Assembly (NCBI GenBank): GCA_009103225.1
Contig: RHPI01001737.1
Span: 1 to 64,000, forward strand
DNA: 64,000 nt
Reading direction: 5' to 3'
Source: Chlorokybus atmophyticus
Taxonomy: Eukaryota; Streptophyta; Chlorokybophyceae; Chlorokybales; Chlorokybaceae
In this document: positions 1 through 12,335 of the stretch, in pieces
How positions within the stretch are numbered: position 1 is the stretch's first letter
How the letters are laid out: each line of letters opens with the position of its first letter
Notes under the pieces: model-generated
Told to the model about the DNA's origin: nothing
The model's input: the letters and a program-made list of their open reading frames with translations, nothing else
Databases searched by the model: none
Position numbers and translations under genes: made by a program

Positions 1-1454
1 AGGGTGGGGCAGAGTTTTCAGCCCTGACGATTACAGCCCTTCGCAGACAGTCGTTCTGTGGTGCCCCTTGAGCGACGGGCCCCTTTCAGATGACGTGCTG
101 CGGGCTACTTGGCTCAAATTCCGGTAAGGACTGTGTGCGCGCATGTGATTGCAACCCTGAACTGTGACAACTCCACTAGAAGTGAAGCAAGCTGAATGTA
201 CAGCTGTTGTGTTGTGTTATCTAACACGATGCCTGTTCATGAGGTGCAGACATGCAGACGATTACGACCGAGACAAAGTCTTTGACGTCGATATGCAATC
301 CTCAAGTCGTGAAGACCCATGTGTGCCCGTGGCCATTGCCACCATCCTTGAGATTGCCGAGGTGGATGAGCCCTGCCGCACATACAGCGTGCAGATCATT
401 AATTGGCTGCCAGTGTTTTGCGTGGAGGACGACAGCGTGCGGCCGTTCATACCTATCAGGTCGCAAAGGCTCATGCATGGCAAGACACCGGATCATTACA
501 CACGCGCCGAGCTAGAGGTAAGTTGGTGATTGTCAGTCACGCACAGTCTATGCTTTTGTCACTGCATGTCATCAAGTGCGAGACGTGCGTCGCGTGTAGT
601 TGGCTAAAGTGTGCACATGTGAACCGCCTATGACACTGACAACTGATGGAGTGCAGAGCGTGACGGTTGAGTGGCCACTTATGTTCATGAGCCAGATGGG
701 CACCTGCGTCTGTGAAAACGGTGAATGCAGCTTCAATAGGCACGTCCGGATGGGGGAATGCCAGGCGAGAGTACTTGAAGAACTGAACACCAATGCGCAG
801 CAAGATGATCAGGTTTGTCAGCTATGTGCGCGCAATTTCTTGTTTCAAGTGCTTTCTGGTTGTGCTGATGATGTGCCCATGCAGGACCACGAGGTTTCAG
901 TGGATGATGAGAAGCTGGAGATGCTGGCGGCTGTGTGCTGTGGCACTGAGCAAACACCTACTAGGGCGCAGGTTGGCCGGCAATGGGAATTCTGGCGGAA
1001 GAAGCAGGTGGCGCTGATGGAGAGCGTGGCACCTCTTCCCTTTCGAGACCAGGCCCGGATGGACAGCATTCCAACACAGCGTATCATGCAAGCGGTTGTG
1101 CAGTTTGCAATGAAGAAGAAGTGGCTGGGCGAAGACCCAACGCAGGGTGGTCAGCTGGGCTGGATAAACACGAGGAAACGGCCAGGTATGTTTTGAGCTT
1201 ATAGACCGCTCATAGGCTTGGTAGCTGTGACCAATGCACAGTGTCACAATGCAGTCTATAGGGTATGCTCGTAAGCTGGTAAGCTGTAAGCTCATAGTGC
1301 CATGTACGAGCAGTCTGGTCTCTGTGTATGTGAGTGTACACATTCGCCACTCATTGTGAATGCAGGCATGCCGGATGAAAGTGAAACGCCTGAGCCCAAG
1401 AGGTTCCGCTTCATGGGGCGATGGGAGCCAAGCAGGATGGCATCCTCTAAATGA
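1..1454 (+). CDS. Unknown Cys-containing protein, 5' truncated
   Basis: I do not recognise this gene. Five exons join in one frame with consistent phases: 1-123, 250-517, 600-812, 885-1185 and 1366-1454, each bounded by GT and AG, ending in TGA at 1452-1454. About 330 residues are visible and the start lies upstream of the window. The middle exon is Cys-rich, with spaced pairs (CTCEPP, then GTCVCENGEC and GECQ) that could bind zinc, although no family signature fits. The third exon is basic and Trp-rich (GRQWEFWRKKQ) and the last carries a basic PKRFRF stretch that could be a nuclear signal. Compositional balance and phase agreement argue that it is a real gene. It could also be a domesticated or relict transposon protein. 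Confidence 0.55.
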
Positions 1455-1865
1455 TAGGTATCAGAGATGTGCAAAGTTGCAACTGTTGCATGTTGCTACT
1501 GTTACGTGTCTATTCTTTAAGAAATGTACATTGTGTTTTACAGTTGCGGTGTTGCTCAAATGCAGTGTGCGCGCGCAGTGTCTACGACAATCTGTTGTTG
1601 GTGCACGCGGCGTGCACTCGTTCATCTGAAAGGCCGTCTACATTTGCAAATATGGAGCAGAGTATGGAACAGAAGGAACGTGTGCGTGCAGTGCCAAGAT
1701 CACGTGGTGTGCGCAGCATGCGCTCAGTCTCATCATAGGCAGGCTATGAGCGCTGGTGATCTTAGTAGCTATGAGAACACTGCTGTAGTTAGCATAGATG
1801 TTTGACACTTTGCAGGTCTCGCTGATTGCCAGACACGCACTATATAATAGAATGGGTTACCGTGA
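1455..1865. other. Intergenic, no feature seen
   Basis: Downstream of the first gene. Short open frames are present on both strands, but none shows motifs or clean splice boundaries. Confidence 0.4.
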
Positions 1866-2445
1866 ATTGCTGGTGCATGGGTCATAGACCAGCATTGGTG
1901 CAGGATGTCAGGGGGTGTCGTGCACCAATGCTGGTCCCTGGATGCAAGCATGGACCAATGCAGTGAGATTCGGCTGGTACAAAGAAACGGTTGGGTGTGG
2001 ACCAGGCATGGTCCCGCCAGCAGAGCCATGGTTGGTCCCACTAGTCGGGACCATCCTTGCAGACCATCTGGGCTAGACATTAAGATACAAGTAGACCATG
2101 CATGGTCCCACAGTGCGAACCCAGGATGGTCCTGCTACTCGGGACCAGTAGTGGTGATGCTTTTGACAGAACTGTGCCAAGAGCGGACCATCCTTGGTGC
2201 ATGCAGCAACACGCATGGCAGACCAGCATTGGTCCCATTGCGCTCGTCATGATAACAGCAACCAGGGCTGGCCCGGTTTTTTGGGGGACCGTGGGACAAT
2301 TACGTACTGTTTGGACCAGCCCTGGTCCCCGCGTGCAGACCAAGGCGGGCGACCCTGGTCCGGACCCCAAGCCGCCCGGGCGTTTTGGCCCTGGTCCGTA
2401 CGTGCGGACCAGGGCTGGTCCGTGGAAAAAATTCCGTGTGATAAG
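1866..2445. repeat. Cluster of short GGACCA/TGGTCC inverted repeats
   Basis: At least a dozen GGACCA-like or TGGTCC-like hexamers occur here, many paired as small palindromes with 2 to 10 base centres. Examples lie near 1925, 2003, 2029-2055, 2095-2108, 2220-2233, 2312-2327 and 2388-2420. Overlapping open frames in this stretch are by-products of the repeats. It may be the subterminal region of an uncharacterised mobile element. Confidence 0.6.
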
Positions 2446-2654
2446 GACGTTGCCCAGCACGTCAATGCAGCACCCAGGAGGTGGACCGCACCAAGGACGT
2501 AAGCTTGGGATGATCACCACTCACCTCCAGCTGCTGCAATATTGCAACCGCTGCAGCTGCATCGTTGCACCTCCATCTGCTGCAAATATTGCAGCGATTG
2601 TAGCTGCTAAGAAAGCACGTACATGCAAAGCAAGTACAGTGTACCCCCGCTATT

Positions 2655-3740
2655 ATTATGTTCACTGATGGAATAGCCCCATCATAAGATTAACTTATTA
2701 GGGGACCGTTGTCCGATTTGCTAAACCGCTACGGGCATAAAAATAGTCTTAGCCGCATAGGGATACTGAAGTGTATGTTAATTCCTTGCTATATGCCCAC
2801 AACAAGAGAATATAACCATATATTATTATATTGTTTGACGCATGGTAATACATGATCCAATGTACCTTATAAACCAAATAACTTCCATAGTGCCGCAAGA
2901 TTTTCAATAAACAAATTACTTCGGCTGGCCGCTTTTACAAAAATAAACATTTGGCGGCAACTATGCATCTTAATGGTTATTGCATAGAATGCATAGTTTG
3001 GCCGGGTTTTGACGAAATCAAAACATGAACAAACTTTTTCGCCGCTACTTTTATGAAAATGTTGCGACACTACGATAATATGTATTATACGATACTTGAT
3101 TAAATATAAATATGCATCAATTATTCATTTTCTCTAATACACTCATAAATCCGCTCGTATGCGTTGTAAGAGTATGCTTTGTATAACAACCAACGGAATG
3201 GCCCCGCCATAAGATCAATAACCTTGGTGATAGATTGTATTTTTATAGCGGGGGGGTAGATTGTATGTAGATCTCACAAGTAATCGCACCTCAATGGTTA
3301 AATACATCGATGTGGGATTATTACATTAGTTTAATGCATACATTATTAATACTTATGATGAAACCTAATCATAACATAACTTAATTGATGTGTGATATGT
3401 CTGTGCGGCAACCGCATGTAACAACTTTAACTTCAACGGAGCATATGTGATAAACAATGCAGCGTACCATTAATTATGTAATGTGTTTCAGCACGATGGT
3501 ATTCAACTAATCTAATTAGCATGATTTAAGTTGTGCCGTATTCTCGTGCATCATCCAAACAATTTTTATTTTACGGAATGATGTTTTTATAAAATTTGAT
3601 ATTATTACGGCAAGCATCAATAAATTGCCATTTACAAAAACACATCAACGACTTTGATGCAATGTGAAGCGATGTATAAGCACTTGTACTCAAGGAAATG
3701 AAGATGTAAAATAACGGTCATCAATTACATCACCACTGCA
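2655..3740. other. AT-rich tract without genes
   Basis: Base composition shifts sharply to AT-rich between about 2655 and 3740, and no long open frame is present. A diverged direct repeat (GGAATRGCCCC.RCCATAAGAT-like) appears at about 2668-2690 and again at 3193-3215. Inserted DNA or an old repeat is possible. Confidence 0.4.
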
Positions 3741-3855
3741 ACTGAGTTTTCAGTATACCTGCCATGCCGCCCCTCTTCTCTACCCTATACCTGGCGAATG
3801 ACATTGACAAAATGAACACCTTTCTGCTGGTTATAATCATAAATATCTGAAAGCG

Positions 3856-5730
3856 CCACGTCGGACAGCACGGGCAGAGGCTAGCTGCGGCGGCGGGCAA
3901 CGCGGACGTAGAGCAAGAGGAGCAGGCGAGGAAGGCGGAACACATTACGGCGAGGCGTAGCAATGCCCGCGCTGGCACTGATGTCAGCAGCAACTACAAG
4001 GCAAGAGGTCACGCTAGCTACCTGCTACGGTTGCAGGGACAGCTACTAGGCTACGTGTTGGACAGCATGCCGCTGGCAAGAACATGTTCTCGCAAGTCAT
4101 CTTTGTACTGTGGTTTCCTATTGCAGTGTTGTCTACGTTTGTGTCCTGCTTGTTGTCAGTTAGCTACTTGGTAACAAATGCAGTCCCATTCTCTGTATGC
4201 TTCTGCATTATCACTCGTACATTTTATGTGACATCTGTTTCATTGTCGCCAACGACACCAGTGCTTCGTTGTCAAGAGTCCCCACGCAAAGGCGGCAAGA
4301 GCGGCTGTCACGCAGCAATCAAACACGCCTAAGTCCTCAGCGCTCAAGACCACTGCAGGTCAGTAGTAAAGTTGACTGTTAGCAGGGGAGTGTGACTGCA
4401 GGCCCTCTGTATGCTCTTGCAAGTTGCAAACTATAGCAGCAAGTATTGTCAGGGAGTGGCTCTCATGGACATACGTGAGTATTGTCCAGTCGTTGTATGC
4501 GGCACTCTTGCTCTGCATGCAGTTGTGTCATTGCAATGGGACATACTCAGCTCATTCACCTGAGATAGCTAAGGATATGTTATGAGTTGCTTCGTGACAA
4601 GACGCACATGCATGTATGCAGGCTAGTCGTGCGCTCACGACATGCGCCCTTGACTGGACGGCCCTACCTGCCTGGTACCAGCGTGTCACAGCAGCTGTTT
4701 GTGACAACAACAACGAACTTACCAACATGATTACCGCACAGGTTGGTGCGGTTGATTGCTTCAAAAGTGTATCCGCCTTTGGACTGTGCCCCCGGAGCAT
4801 ACCGCGACCCACAAACCAGCAGCTGTGTCTACATTTGCCGCGAGGGCTTCGCGTGGGACCCGGAAACAAAAAGCTGTGTTGGCATTGATGGCGTGCCACT
4901 GTGCAGACCAGGGTAGGTTCTACAGCTAACAGCTGTACTGCTTATGGCCAGTTTGTCACTGCCGCCATGCTGACGCAAACAGTCAATGGCTTAGCGTGCT
5001 GCTGCAGCATGGTTGTTGTGTTGCCACGAAATGCTGTTGGACATGAACTCTCATGTTTATGCGCATATGTACATCAGCACTCACATGCACATGCATGCGT
5101 GCAGTGTGTTCGTGCGTGCATTCGTACATGCACACACACACGCTGCGCATGTATGCATGCCAATGACATATAATGTACTGTGTGGCATGCTTGCTGGCAC
5201 TGGAAAGGTGCTTGCTGATGGCATGCCTTCGAACTCTGCAGGTATGTCTATGACAGCGAGCTGCGGGCGTGTGTAGACGACGATTCGTGCGGGGAAGGCT
5301 CGCTCTACGACCAGCGCGCCAAAGTGTGTGTGCCATTGCAGGTACGGGTATGCAACTTTCATCCCAACTTGTGTTGTGCGTGCCAGCAACAGCTTCTCAA
5401 GGAAAGTCAACTTCTCAGGGTGCTGCCGCTGACCGGCGGCCATGGCCCCGGCAAGCATTTGCGTGGTTGGGAAGGAAGCTATTTAAACAAGATGACGCTT
5501 GTCCAGTGAGTACACTTGACATGCGGCGTCAACGCACATGTATAACTAACCAGTATGTACGCGCACATCATCAGGTGGGATTTGTGTATGATGACGAAGC
5601 GAACAAGTGTACGCCACTCTGCGCTCCAGGCTTTTTGTACGATGCAACGCAGAAGAAATGCATCCCTGTGTCGCGCGTGCCTCCAGAAGAGCTGAAGAGA
5701 GCCAACACCGTTGTACCAAGCTTGGAGTGA
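3856..5730 (+). CDS. Cys-repeat protein of unknown function
   Basis: The 3' exons are well supported: 4768-4912, 5242-5341, 5419-5505 and 5575-5730 (TGA 5728-5730). They join in phase and encode four or five short Cys repeats of the form C-x-PG-x(2)-YD-x(5)-C, such as CAPGAYRDPQTSSC and CAPGFLYDATQKKC. This spacing is common in secreted or cell-surface proteins. Upstream candidate exons are 4622-4741 (a phase-0 block) and one ending at 4358. A long stop-free block at 3856-4170 contains a charged helical stretch (VEQEEQARKAEHITARR). The join between 4741 and 4768 is out of phase by one base, so either an exon boundary is misplaced or a base is missing. I cannot identify the start codon. A secreted matrix protein is inference only. 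Confidence 0.5.
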
Positions 5731-7105
5731 TGTATGATTATCGGCCCGAGTAGTATGTTGAGCACGCTTACAAACATGGTGCTGCATTGAGTGCAGTGCT
5801 ATGCAATGTAAGGATACATACACGACCTTAGTACAGTTCTGGCAGTAGTGGTTTGTCACAAGTTGAGTCCAATATGTTGGGTGGTGTGCTGGCTGGGCTA
5901 GCATTGGCATCCTACAAGTGCAGGGCTTATGTGTCTACAGTCGTAATGAGTTCTTGCTAGTGGTTGTTGCATGGAAGGTTTGTTGAACTAGGGCAATATG
6001 TTGTTGGCATGAGTAGAGCAGGCTGTCTTAAGCACATTGACCACTCTTCCTCCCTCGCCGCTCCAAGGACCAAAGCGACTCTGCAGTTGTCCTACATAGC
6101 CCAGGGCCGGTGGCAGGTAGATTTGGTAGGTGCCAGAAGTGCGAGAAGGGTTGGCATTGCATAAAGCTATGCTTTGCAATTTTCTGATTGCTATGCTTAG
6201 GGTACCATACAGCTTGTGTGACGCATGCACGGATTTGAATGAAATGCTCCGATAGCACAGAACATCGAGTAACAGTTGTTATTACAACACACACACTACT
6301 CACATGAGAGCTGCAAAAAGCAAGCTCAAGTACAGCATTAATTTAATGGAACAGTCGCAGTGAAAGAGACAGATTACAGATAAATCGTGGGGGCCAAGAT
6401 AGAGCCATGCACCCTCGGCTAGAACACAAACAGCAGGACTCTAGGACCTAAGACGCCTTCTGAGACCCTCCAAACAGCAGTAAGGCAGGAGAGGGGCAAA
6501 AGCTGACCGTATGAGCACAGCTACCACCTGCAGAGCGCAACAGAACATGGGTCGGACCCGTTTGAACACAAGGACACCATGCGTGGCGATGCCGACGCCA
6601 CGGCGAATGCTATTGCTGCAGCGTGCAAGGCAAGATGTTTGCGGCTCGGTAGAAAAACGTAATGTCAGAATCAACTCGAAAGTGTCAACATAACATACGG
6701 CATGAGATTGAATGCACATCATGCCGTGCACATACAACTCGTGCGCCAACACACAAACACACCCAGGCATCAAGCACTCATAGAATAGCCACAAACACAC
6801 CAACTCCCACCCTTTTATTACACTGAACACGGCTAGACCTACGGGGTTGGCTAAGGGGGTGGCTATGTGTAAGGCGCAACATGGACAAGTTCAGACAATG
6901 CTAGGACTTGTTGACTGTGATCAGCGAGTAGGCACCTGGTATTGATATGGCAGCCAATCCTCGCTAGAGTGCTTCAGCCCATCTTGGGCCGCCCAAGCCT
7001 TTGGCGCGGACAGCTGACTGTACGCGTACATCATCTCATCAATCAACATGTGCAGGCTGTGCTGCGTTAACAAGCAATTATATTGTTGTGGTTTACCTTA
7101 GTTGT
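5731..7105. other. Intergenic, no gene recognised
   Basis: Several short open frames, including one of 129 codons on the minus strand at 6441-6830, lack motifs, splice signals and gene-like composition. I see no RNA gene here before the tRNA pair. Confidence 0.4.
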
Positions 7106-7113
7106 CATCAACT

Positions 7114-7185
7114 GGGGGCGTGGCGCAATGGTAGCGCGTTCGACTCCAGATCGAAAGGTTGCGTGTTCGATTCACGTCGCCCTCA
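7114..7185 (+). tRNA. trnW-CCA: tRNA-Trp (CCA), copy 1
   Basis: A 72-base cloverleaf. The acceptor stem GGGGGCG pairs with CGCCCTC (one G-U), with discriminator A at 7185. The D arm is GCGCAATGGTAGCGC, the anticodon arm holds CTCCAGA (anticodon CCA) and the T loop is TTCGATT. It resembles plant nuclear tRNA-Trp. T-rich sequence about 30 bases downstream could terminate RNA polymerase III. Confidence 0.93.
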
Positions 7186-7268
7186 AGGCGATATCGGGCT
7201 GCATCATACAGCCATATATTTTTCCAAGTTTTGGAGGCTTCAGATTCTTGGGCCCACAATCATCAACT

Positions 7269-7340
7269 GGGGGCGTGGCGCAATGGTAGCGCGTTCGACT
7301 CCAGATCGAAAGGTTGCGTGTTCGATTCACGTCGCCCTCA
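7269..7340 (+). tRNA. trnW-CCA: tRNA-Trp (CCA), copy 2
   Basis: Identical in sequence to the copy 155 bases upstream, with the same arms and CCA anticodon. It is followed by the same hairpin and a longer T run (TATTTTTTC), which fits a polymerase III terminator. The pair arose by recent tandem duplication. Confidence 0.93.
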
Positions 7341-7591
7341 AGGCGATATCGGGCTGCATCATACAGCCATGTATTTTTTCAAGTTTTGGAGGCTTCAGAT
7401 TCTTGGGCCCACAAGCACCTGGGAATAATTCAGCGTGTCATGCAATCCCTAGTCCGCTTTGCGAACTATCGCGCTGAAAGTTAAATACCGAGGCCTCTTG
7501 GACCAACATGCACCTTAAACCAATTCAGAGTTTGATGCAATGCGTTGTAATCTATTGCATCATTGCTAATTTCATAATTTAGCGCATGTTG

Positions 7592-7875
7592 CAATGCCCA
7601 GTGTACACTATTGCATCATTGCTACTTTGAACTGACCATTGCAAAAGCCAGTCGACCCCATTAAGCGCCAATCCAGGCAATTGCTTACAGTGTGAACCAA
7701 GCAGTATCGCATGCACTTTTTTGAAGCTTTAGTCAATGCCCAGTGTACACTATTGCATCATTGCTACTTTAAACTGACCATTGCAAAAGCCAGCCGACCC
7801 CATTAAGCGCCAATCCAGGCAATTGCTTACAGTGTGAACCAAGCAGTATCGCATGCACTTTTTTGAAGCTTTAGA
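7592..7875 (+). repeat. 142-bp direct tandem repeat
   Basis: Two copies (7592-7733 and 7734-7875) starting CAATGCCCAGTGTACAC differ at only a few bases. Diverged relatives of the tRNA tail (GAGGCTTCAGACT..TGGG..AACA.GCACCTT) recur at about 7490, 7880, 7945 and 8050, so 7240-8120 is a repeat-built stretch. Confidence 0.8.
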
Positions 7876-8129
7876 CTATGAGGCCAACGTGCACCTCTAA
7901 AACAATTCGGAGTGTCATGTCATGCAATCTGCTTTGCATTATATTGAGGCTTCAGACTATTGGGCTAACAAGCACCTTAGTATATATCTCAAGTGCCATG
8001 CAATCCCTAATGCGCTTTGGGAATTATCGCATTAAGAGTTAAACTTCAAGGCTTCAGACTCCTAAACCAACATGCACCTTGCAACAACTCAAGGTATAAT
8101 GCGTTGTAAACTATCGTATATTTGCTATT

Positions 8130-9110
8130 TTCAACTGACTATATTAAGTGCCAAGTAATGCACAAATAATCAATCAATATAAAAGAAGTTATAAGCAAAC
8201 ACACTCACTCACGCTATAGCAATGCAATCACTCAAGTCATGTCATCGAAAATGCCAATTACATCAACAGGATTGCTCGCGGACATCATGGTTTTTTTGAT
8301 GCAGTATATCAAGTGTACATAGCATAGGATTGCATTTCGTGTATTATATTATTCGATGTTAAACATAGGTTTGCGCGCTCCTATGTGGATAGTTTACGTT
8401 GATGTTATATATCATATTTTGTGCACTCAATGTGTAATGCTCAAAATTGCCGCATGAGGGCAATGGTAATGCCGCAAGTAAAAGCTATCGTTTCATCTGT
8501 TGCATCCAATAAAAACAGATAACATCCCCCTCTCCCCCCGTGATTCTGAATAACAATACGTCGATGTTTATACATACTTCGCACAGATCTCGAGGGTAAT
8601 TACATAAGTATATATATGTGTGTGTGTTATCGTATATATCACTATATATATATTGACATATATATATGTCATCATATATACGTTTATATATGATGTAATA
8701 TATATACACCCACATATTTATGTAATTGAATATATAATGTATATAGATATATATATACACACACACGTGTATAAGCGTAAGCATATTACACTTTTTTATC
8801 AATTGTCATGAGTTAACTTTGAAATAAAAAATGGCATGCATGGCTTGTAGTATACAAGTTATATATGATGGAACAAACTTGAAGTTTTATGAATAAAATA
8901 ATCATGCACATTTATGTTTATATGTGTGTATATACACACAGGTGTATAAGCGTCAAAATGTTACTCTTCCATCATTATTTTGATGAGATTGTTAACAATC
9001 AGAAATGCAACACACCATGGCATGCATGGCTTGTATTATACAAGTTGAACATGATTGAACAAACTTGGAGTTTTGTAGTAAAACTACATACACCTTGAAT
9101 GCCTCTTTCG
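8130..9110. repeat. AT-rich tract with TA-rich microsatellite and 186-bp direct repeat
   Basis: 8600-8790 is built of TATA and CACA runs. The segment starting near 8752 (ACACACGTGTATAAGCG) is repeated, diverged, near 8930. The common block GGCATGCATGGCTTGTA.TATACAAGTT lies 186 bases apart (8832 and 9018). No coding signal. Confidence 0.65.
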
Positions 9111-9432
9111 AGGAACCTGTAGTCGGCATCGACGGCGCCAAGTAGCCGCGGTCACATTGATGGCCACCCGTCGACGACTGGCGTCACAACCAATGGTAGG
9201 GCACAATGACTTCAGCCAATCAGAAGGCCGGCCTGACTGGGCTCGTTACACCGTCCGATGGACCCATCCCCATCGGCCTTGCAATGGATAATCACACGAT
9301 ATTGGTCGCGCAATTTTTGGTATTTGGTTGCTAGGCGGCGGCGTAGGCATTGACGTTGGTGGTGTCGGCGTACGTGTTCTTCAAGAGCAGAACTTATTGT
9401 TGTTCAGAGCAGGGTACGAAACAAGGGTTGCA

Positions 9433-11777
9433 ATGGCTTCCGCGTGTCTGCAGACTGCGACCAGCTCGCAGGCTGCAGTGTCCAGCTGGACTGGCCTGCG
9501 GGCAGAGCGCCCCAGCAGCAGCAGCAGGCCAGCACGCAAGGCTTCCAGCAGCGCCGTCCCCAGCCGCCGCACCGCCGTCTTGTCTGCCGCCACTACCGAG
9601 GTCAAGCATGTCACCACAAAGTCGCAAGAAATCTTCAAGGCGGCACAGGTGTGCGCTCGACAACTACCCTCACGCATCTCAGCATGTACCCAGTGCTCAT
9701 CGGGGCTTTAGCAGCAGGGTGACTTATGTTACTTTGCTGCATGCCTGCACTGCAATCCTACAAGCCCTAACCCTAACAGCCACGCTTATGCACATTAATA
9801 TGCATTTTTGTGCTCCCTGCACTTGTGTTGAACCCGCACTTAGTTTGCATGCATGGCAGGAAATCATGCCTGGTGGTGTGAGCTCACCGGTGCGCGCCTT
9901 CAAGTCTGTTGGCGGCCAGCCTATCATCTTCGACCGCGTCAAGGGCAGCAAGGCGTATGATGTTGATGGCAACGCTTACATCGACTATATTGGCTCGTGG
10001 GGACCTGCCATTGTCGGACACGCCAATGAGGAGGTTAGTTGCTGACAGTGAAGTTCACTCAACCAGTAAGTTCTGCAGTACAAAGCGTGCATCACGCCAT
10101 CCTGACAGTGCAGCACATGACATCGTGTACACGTCAAAATAAGCATAACATCATTGGTTGCCATCGTACGCTGACAGTGTCACAGATAGAGATGGCGGAG
10201 TACCAGAATCCTGCAAGTTATCAGTACTCTGCCATCTCTGTTGACTTGAAGTGACATTGATTTTCTTCTTAAACACATCATTCTCAGCTGTCCAAGCATA
10301 TGTCAGCCAGTGTGGTTTGGAGCCAGACTTGGCTAACCCTATTGTGTGATCGCTTGTTATTGTTGGTCTTTCGCCAAGGTTCATGGGCTGCTTGCTGTGT
10401 CTTGCCTCAAAGTACCAAACTGGACCTGCAGCATACCCAAATGATGGTTGCATGGAGTAAATGCCGTTGTTGTAAGTTCCGGTATTAATTGTGATGCATG
10501 TTTTTGCATCGTCAGGTGAATGAAGCCCTGCGCAACACCCTTGAGAAGGGCACATCATTCGGTGCACCCTCTGCACTTGAGAATGTGCTGGCTGCCATGG
10601 TGATTGACGCGGTGCCGAGCGTGGAGATGGTGCGGTTCTGCAACTCTGGCACGGAGGCTTGCATGGGGGCTCTCCGCCTCATGCGTGCATTCACCGGCCG
10701 TGACAAGGTGAGCAAACCAGCGTCTGGGAGGTTGTGGTAAACTACATTCTCAAACGATCAGGCTCGCAAAGTAATTACAATCTATTAACACATGGTACAT
10801 GCTCTGTTCCATGACACTGTTCAATACGCATTTTGTGTGATGTGTTTAGCATCCCATGATTGGCGCAACCGACCGGTACTGATGCACTTTGCTGCATGCA
10901 GATCATCAAGTTTGAGGGTTGCTACCACGGACATGCAGACTCCTTCCTCGTGAAGGCCGGCTCAGGTGTGGCCACATTGGGCTTGCCAGATTCGCCAGGC
11001 GTGCCCAAGGCTTCCACCCAGGCAACACTGACAGCGCCATACAACGATCTGGAGGCGGTTAAGGCCCTATTTGAGGCCAACAAGGGTGAGATCGCCGGTC
11101 TCATCCTCGAGCCCGTTGTTGGCAATGCTGGTTTCATCGTTCCAGAGCAGTCGTTCCTCGAGGGCATCCGCGCGCTGACGAAGGAGCATGGCACGGTGCT
11201 GTGCTTTGATGAGGTCATGACCGGCTTCCGCATCTCCTACGGTGGTGCTCAGCAGCATTTTGGTATCACCCCGGACCTGACCACCATGGGCAAGGTCATC
11301 GGCGGCGGTCTCCCGGTAGGCGCGTATGGAGGGCGCAAGGACATCATGCAGATGGTTGCCCCTGCTGGCCCGATGTACCAGGCTGGCACGCTCTCCGGGA
11401 ACCCCCTTGCCATGACAGCTGGCATCAAGACCCTGGAGATCCTCAAGCGCGACGGCTCGTACGAGCAGCTGGACCGCATCACCAAGAAGCTCATTGAGGG
11501 CCTGTTGCAGGTCGGTAAGGAGACTGGCCACGATATGTGCGGCGGCCATATCAGTGGCATGTTCGGCTTCTTCTTCTGCAAGGGCCCTGTGAGCAGCTTT
11601 GAAGATGCCAAGGCCTCTGACACTGCCAAGTTTGCCAAATTTCACAGAGGCATGCTGGAAAGGGGTGTCTACCTCGCACCATCGCAGTTTGAGGCTGGCT
11701 TTATGAGCCTTGCGCACACAGATGAGGATATTGAAGCCACCATTGCCGCTGCCCGCGACGTGCTCTCGTCATTGTAG
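9433..11777 (+). CDS. GSA: Glutamate-1-semialdehyde 2,1-aminomutase, plastid
   Basis: Converts glutamate-1-semialdehyde to 5-aminolevulinate, the last step of the C5 route that feeds chlorophyll and haem synthesis in the plastid stroma; a PLP enzyme. Four exons, 9433-9648, 9860-10033, 10516-10707 and 10902-11777, join without a frame break (all phase 0) to give 485 residues, the usual plastid precursor length. The first 50 or so residues are Ser/Arg/Ala-rich, a typical transit peptide. Family hallmarks are [43 protein letters not shown] and the PLP-lysine motif [18 protein letters not shown], with Lys near residue 325. Start chosen at the first ATG before the transit peptide; stop TAG. Intact, housekeeping, no operon context expected. 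Confidence 0.96.
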
Positions 11778-11989
11778 ATATAGGTGTGTTGTTTTGCGCG
11801 CTTCCCCCTCCCCGTGAGTTTCAACAGTAGCATGCTGCGTATGCTGCTGTGCACCCCCGCTGCCAGCTGTTAGACTCGGTTGGTTTATGTGAAACCGGAG
11901 TTGTATACATCAAGTTGCAGAGTCTTTTTGTGTACGTAGTCTGGTGAAGTGCATCTTCCATGCACAGCGTTGCTGCATGTGCAATTGCA

Positions 11990-12335
<346 letters not shown>

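Larger units (their letters stand above)
7106..7415 (+). repeat. 155-bp tandem duplication carrying tRNA-Trp
   Basis: Two nearly identical units lie head to tail (about 7106-7260 and 7261-7415). Each contains a complete tRNA, a short GGCTG/CAGCC hairpin, a T run and a shared tail (GGAGGCTTCAGATTCTTGGG). Confidence 0.85.

Noticed and set aside
2102-2668. 188-codon open frame
   Set aside because: Overlaps the GGACCA palindrome cluster on both strands with mirrored open frames, a sign of repeat-driven openness.
6441-6830. 129-codon minus-strand open frame
   Set aside because: No motif, no splice context and composition like the surrounding non-coding DNA.
9764-9778. Telomere-like CCCTAACCCTAAC
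   Set aside because: Only two repeats inside a GSA intron, so chance or a minor interstitial trace.
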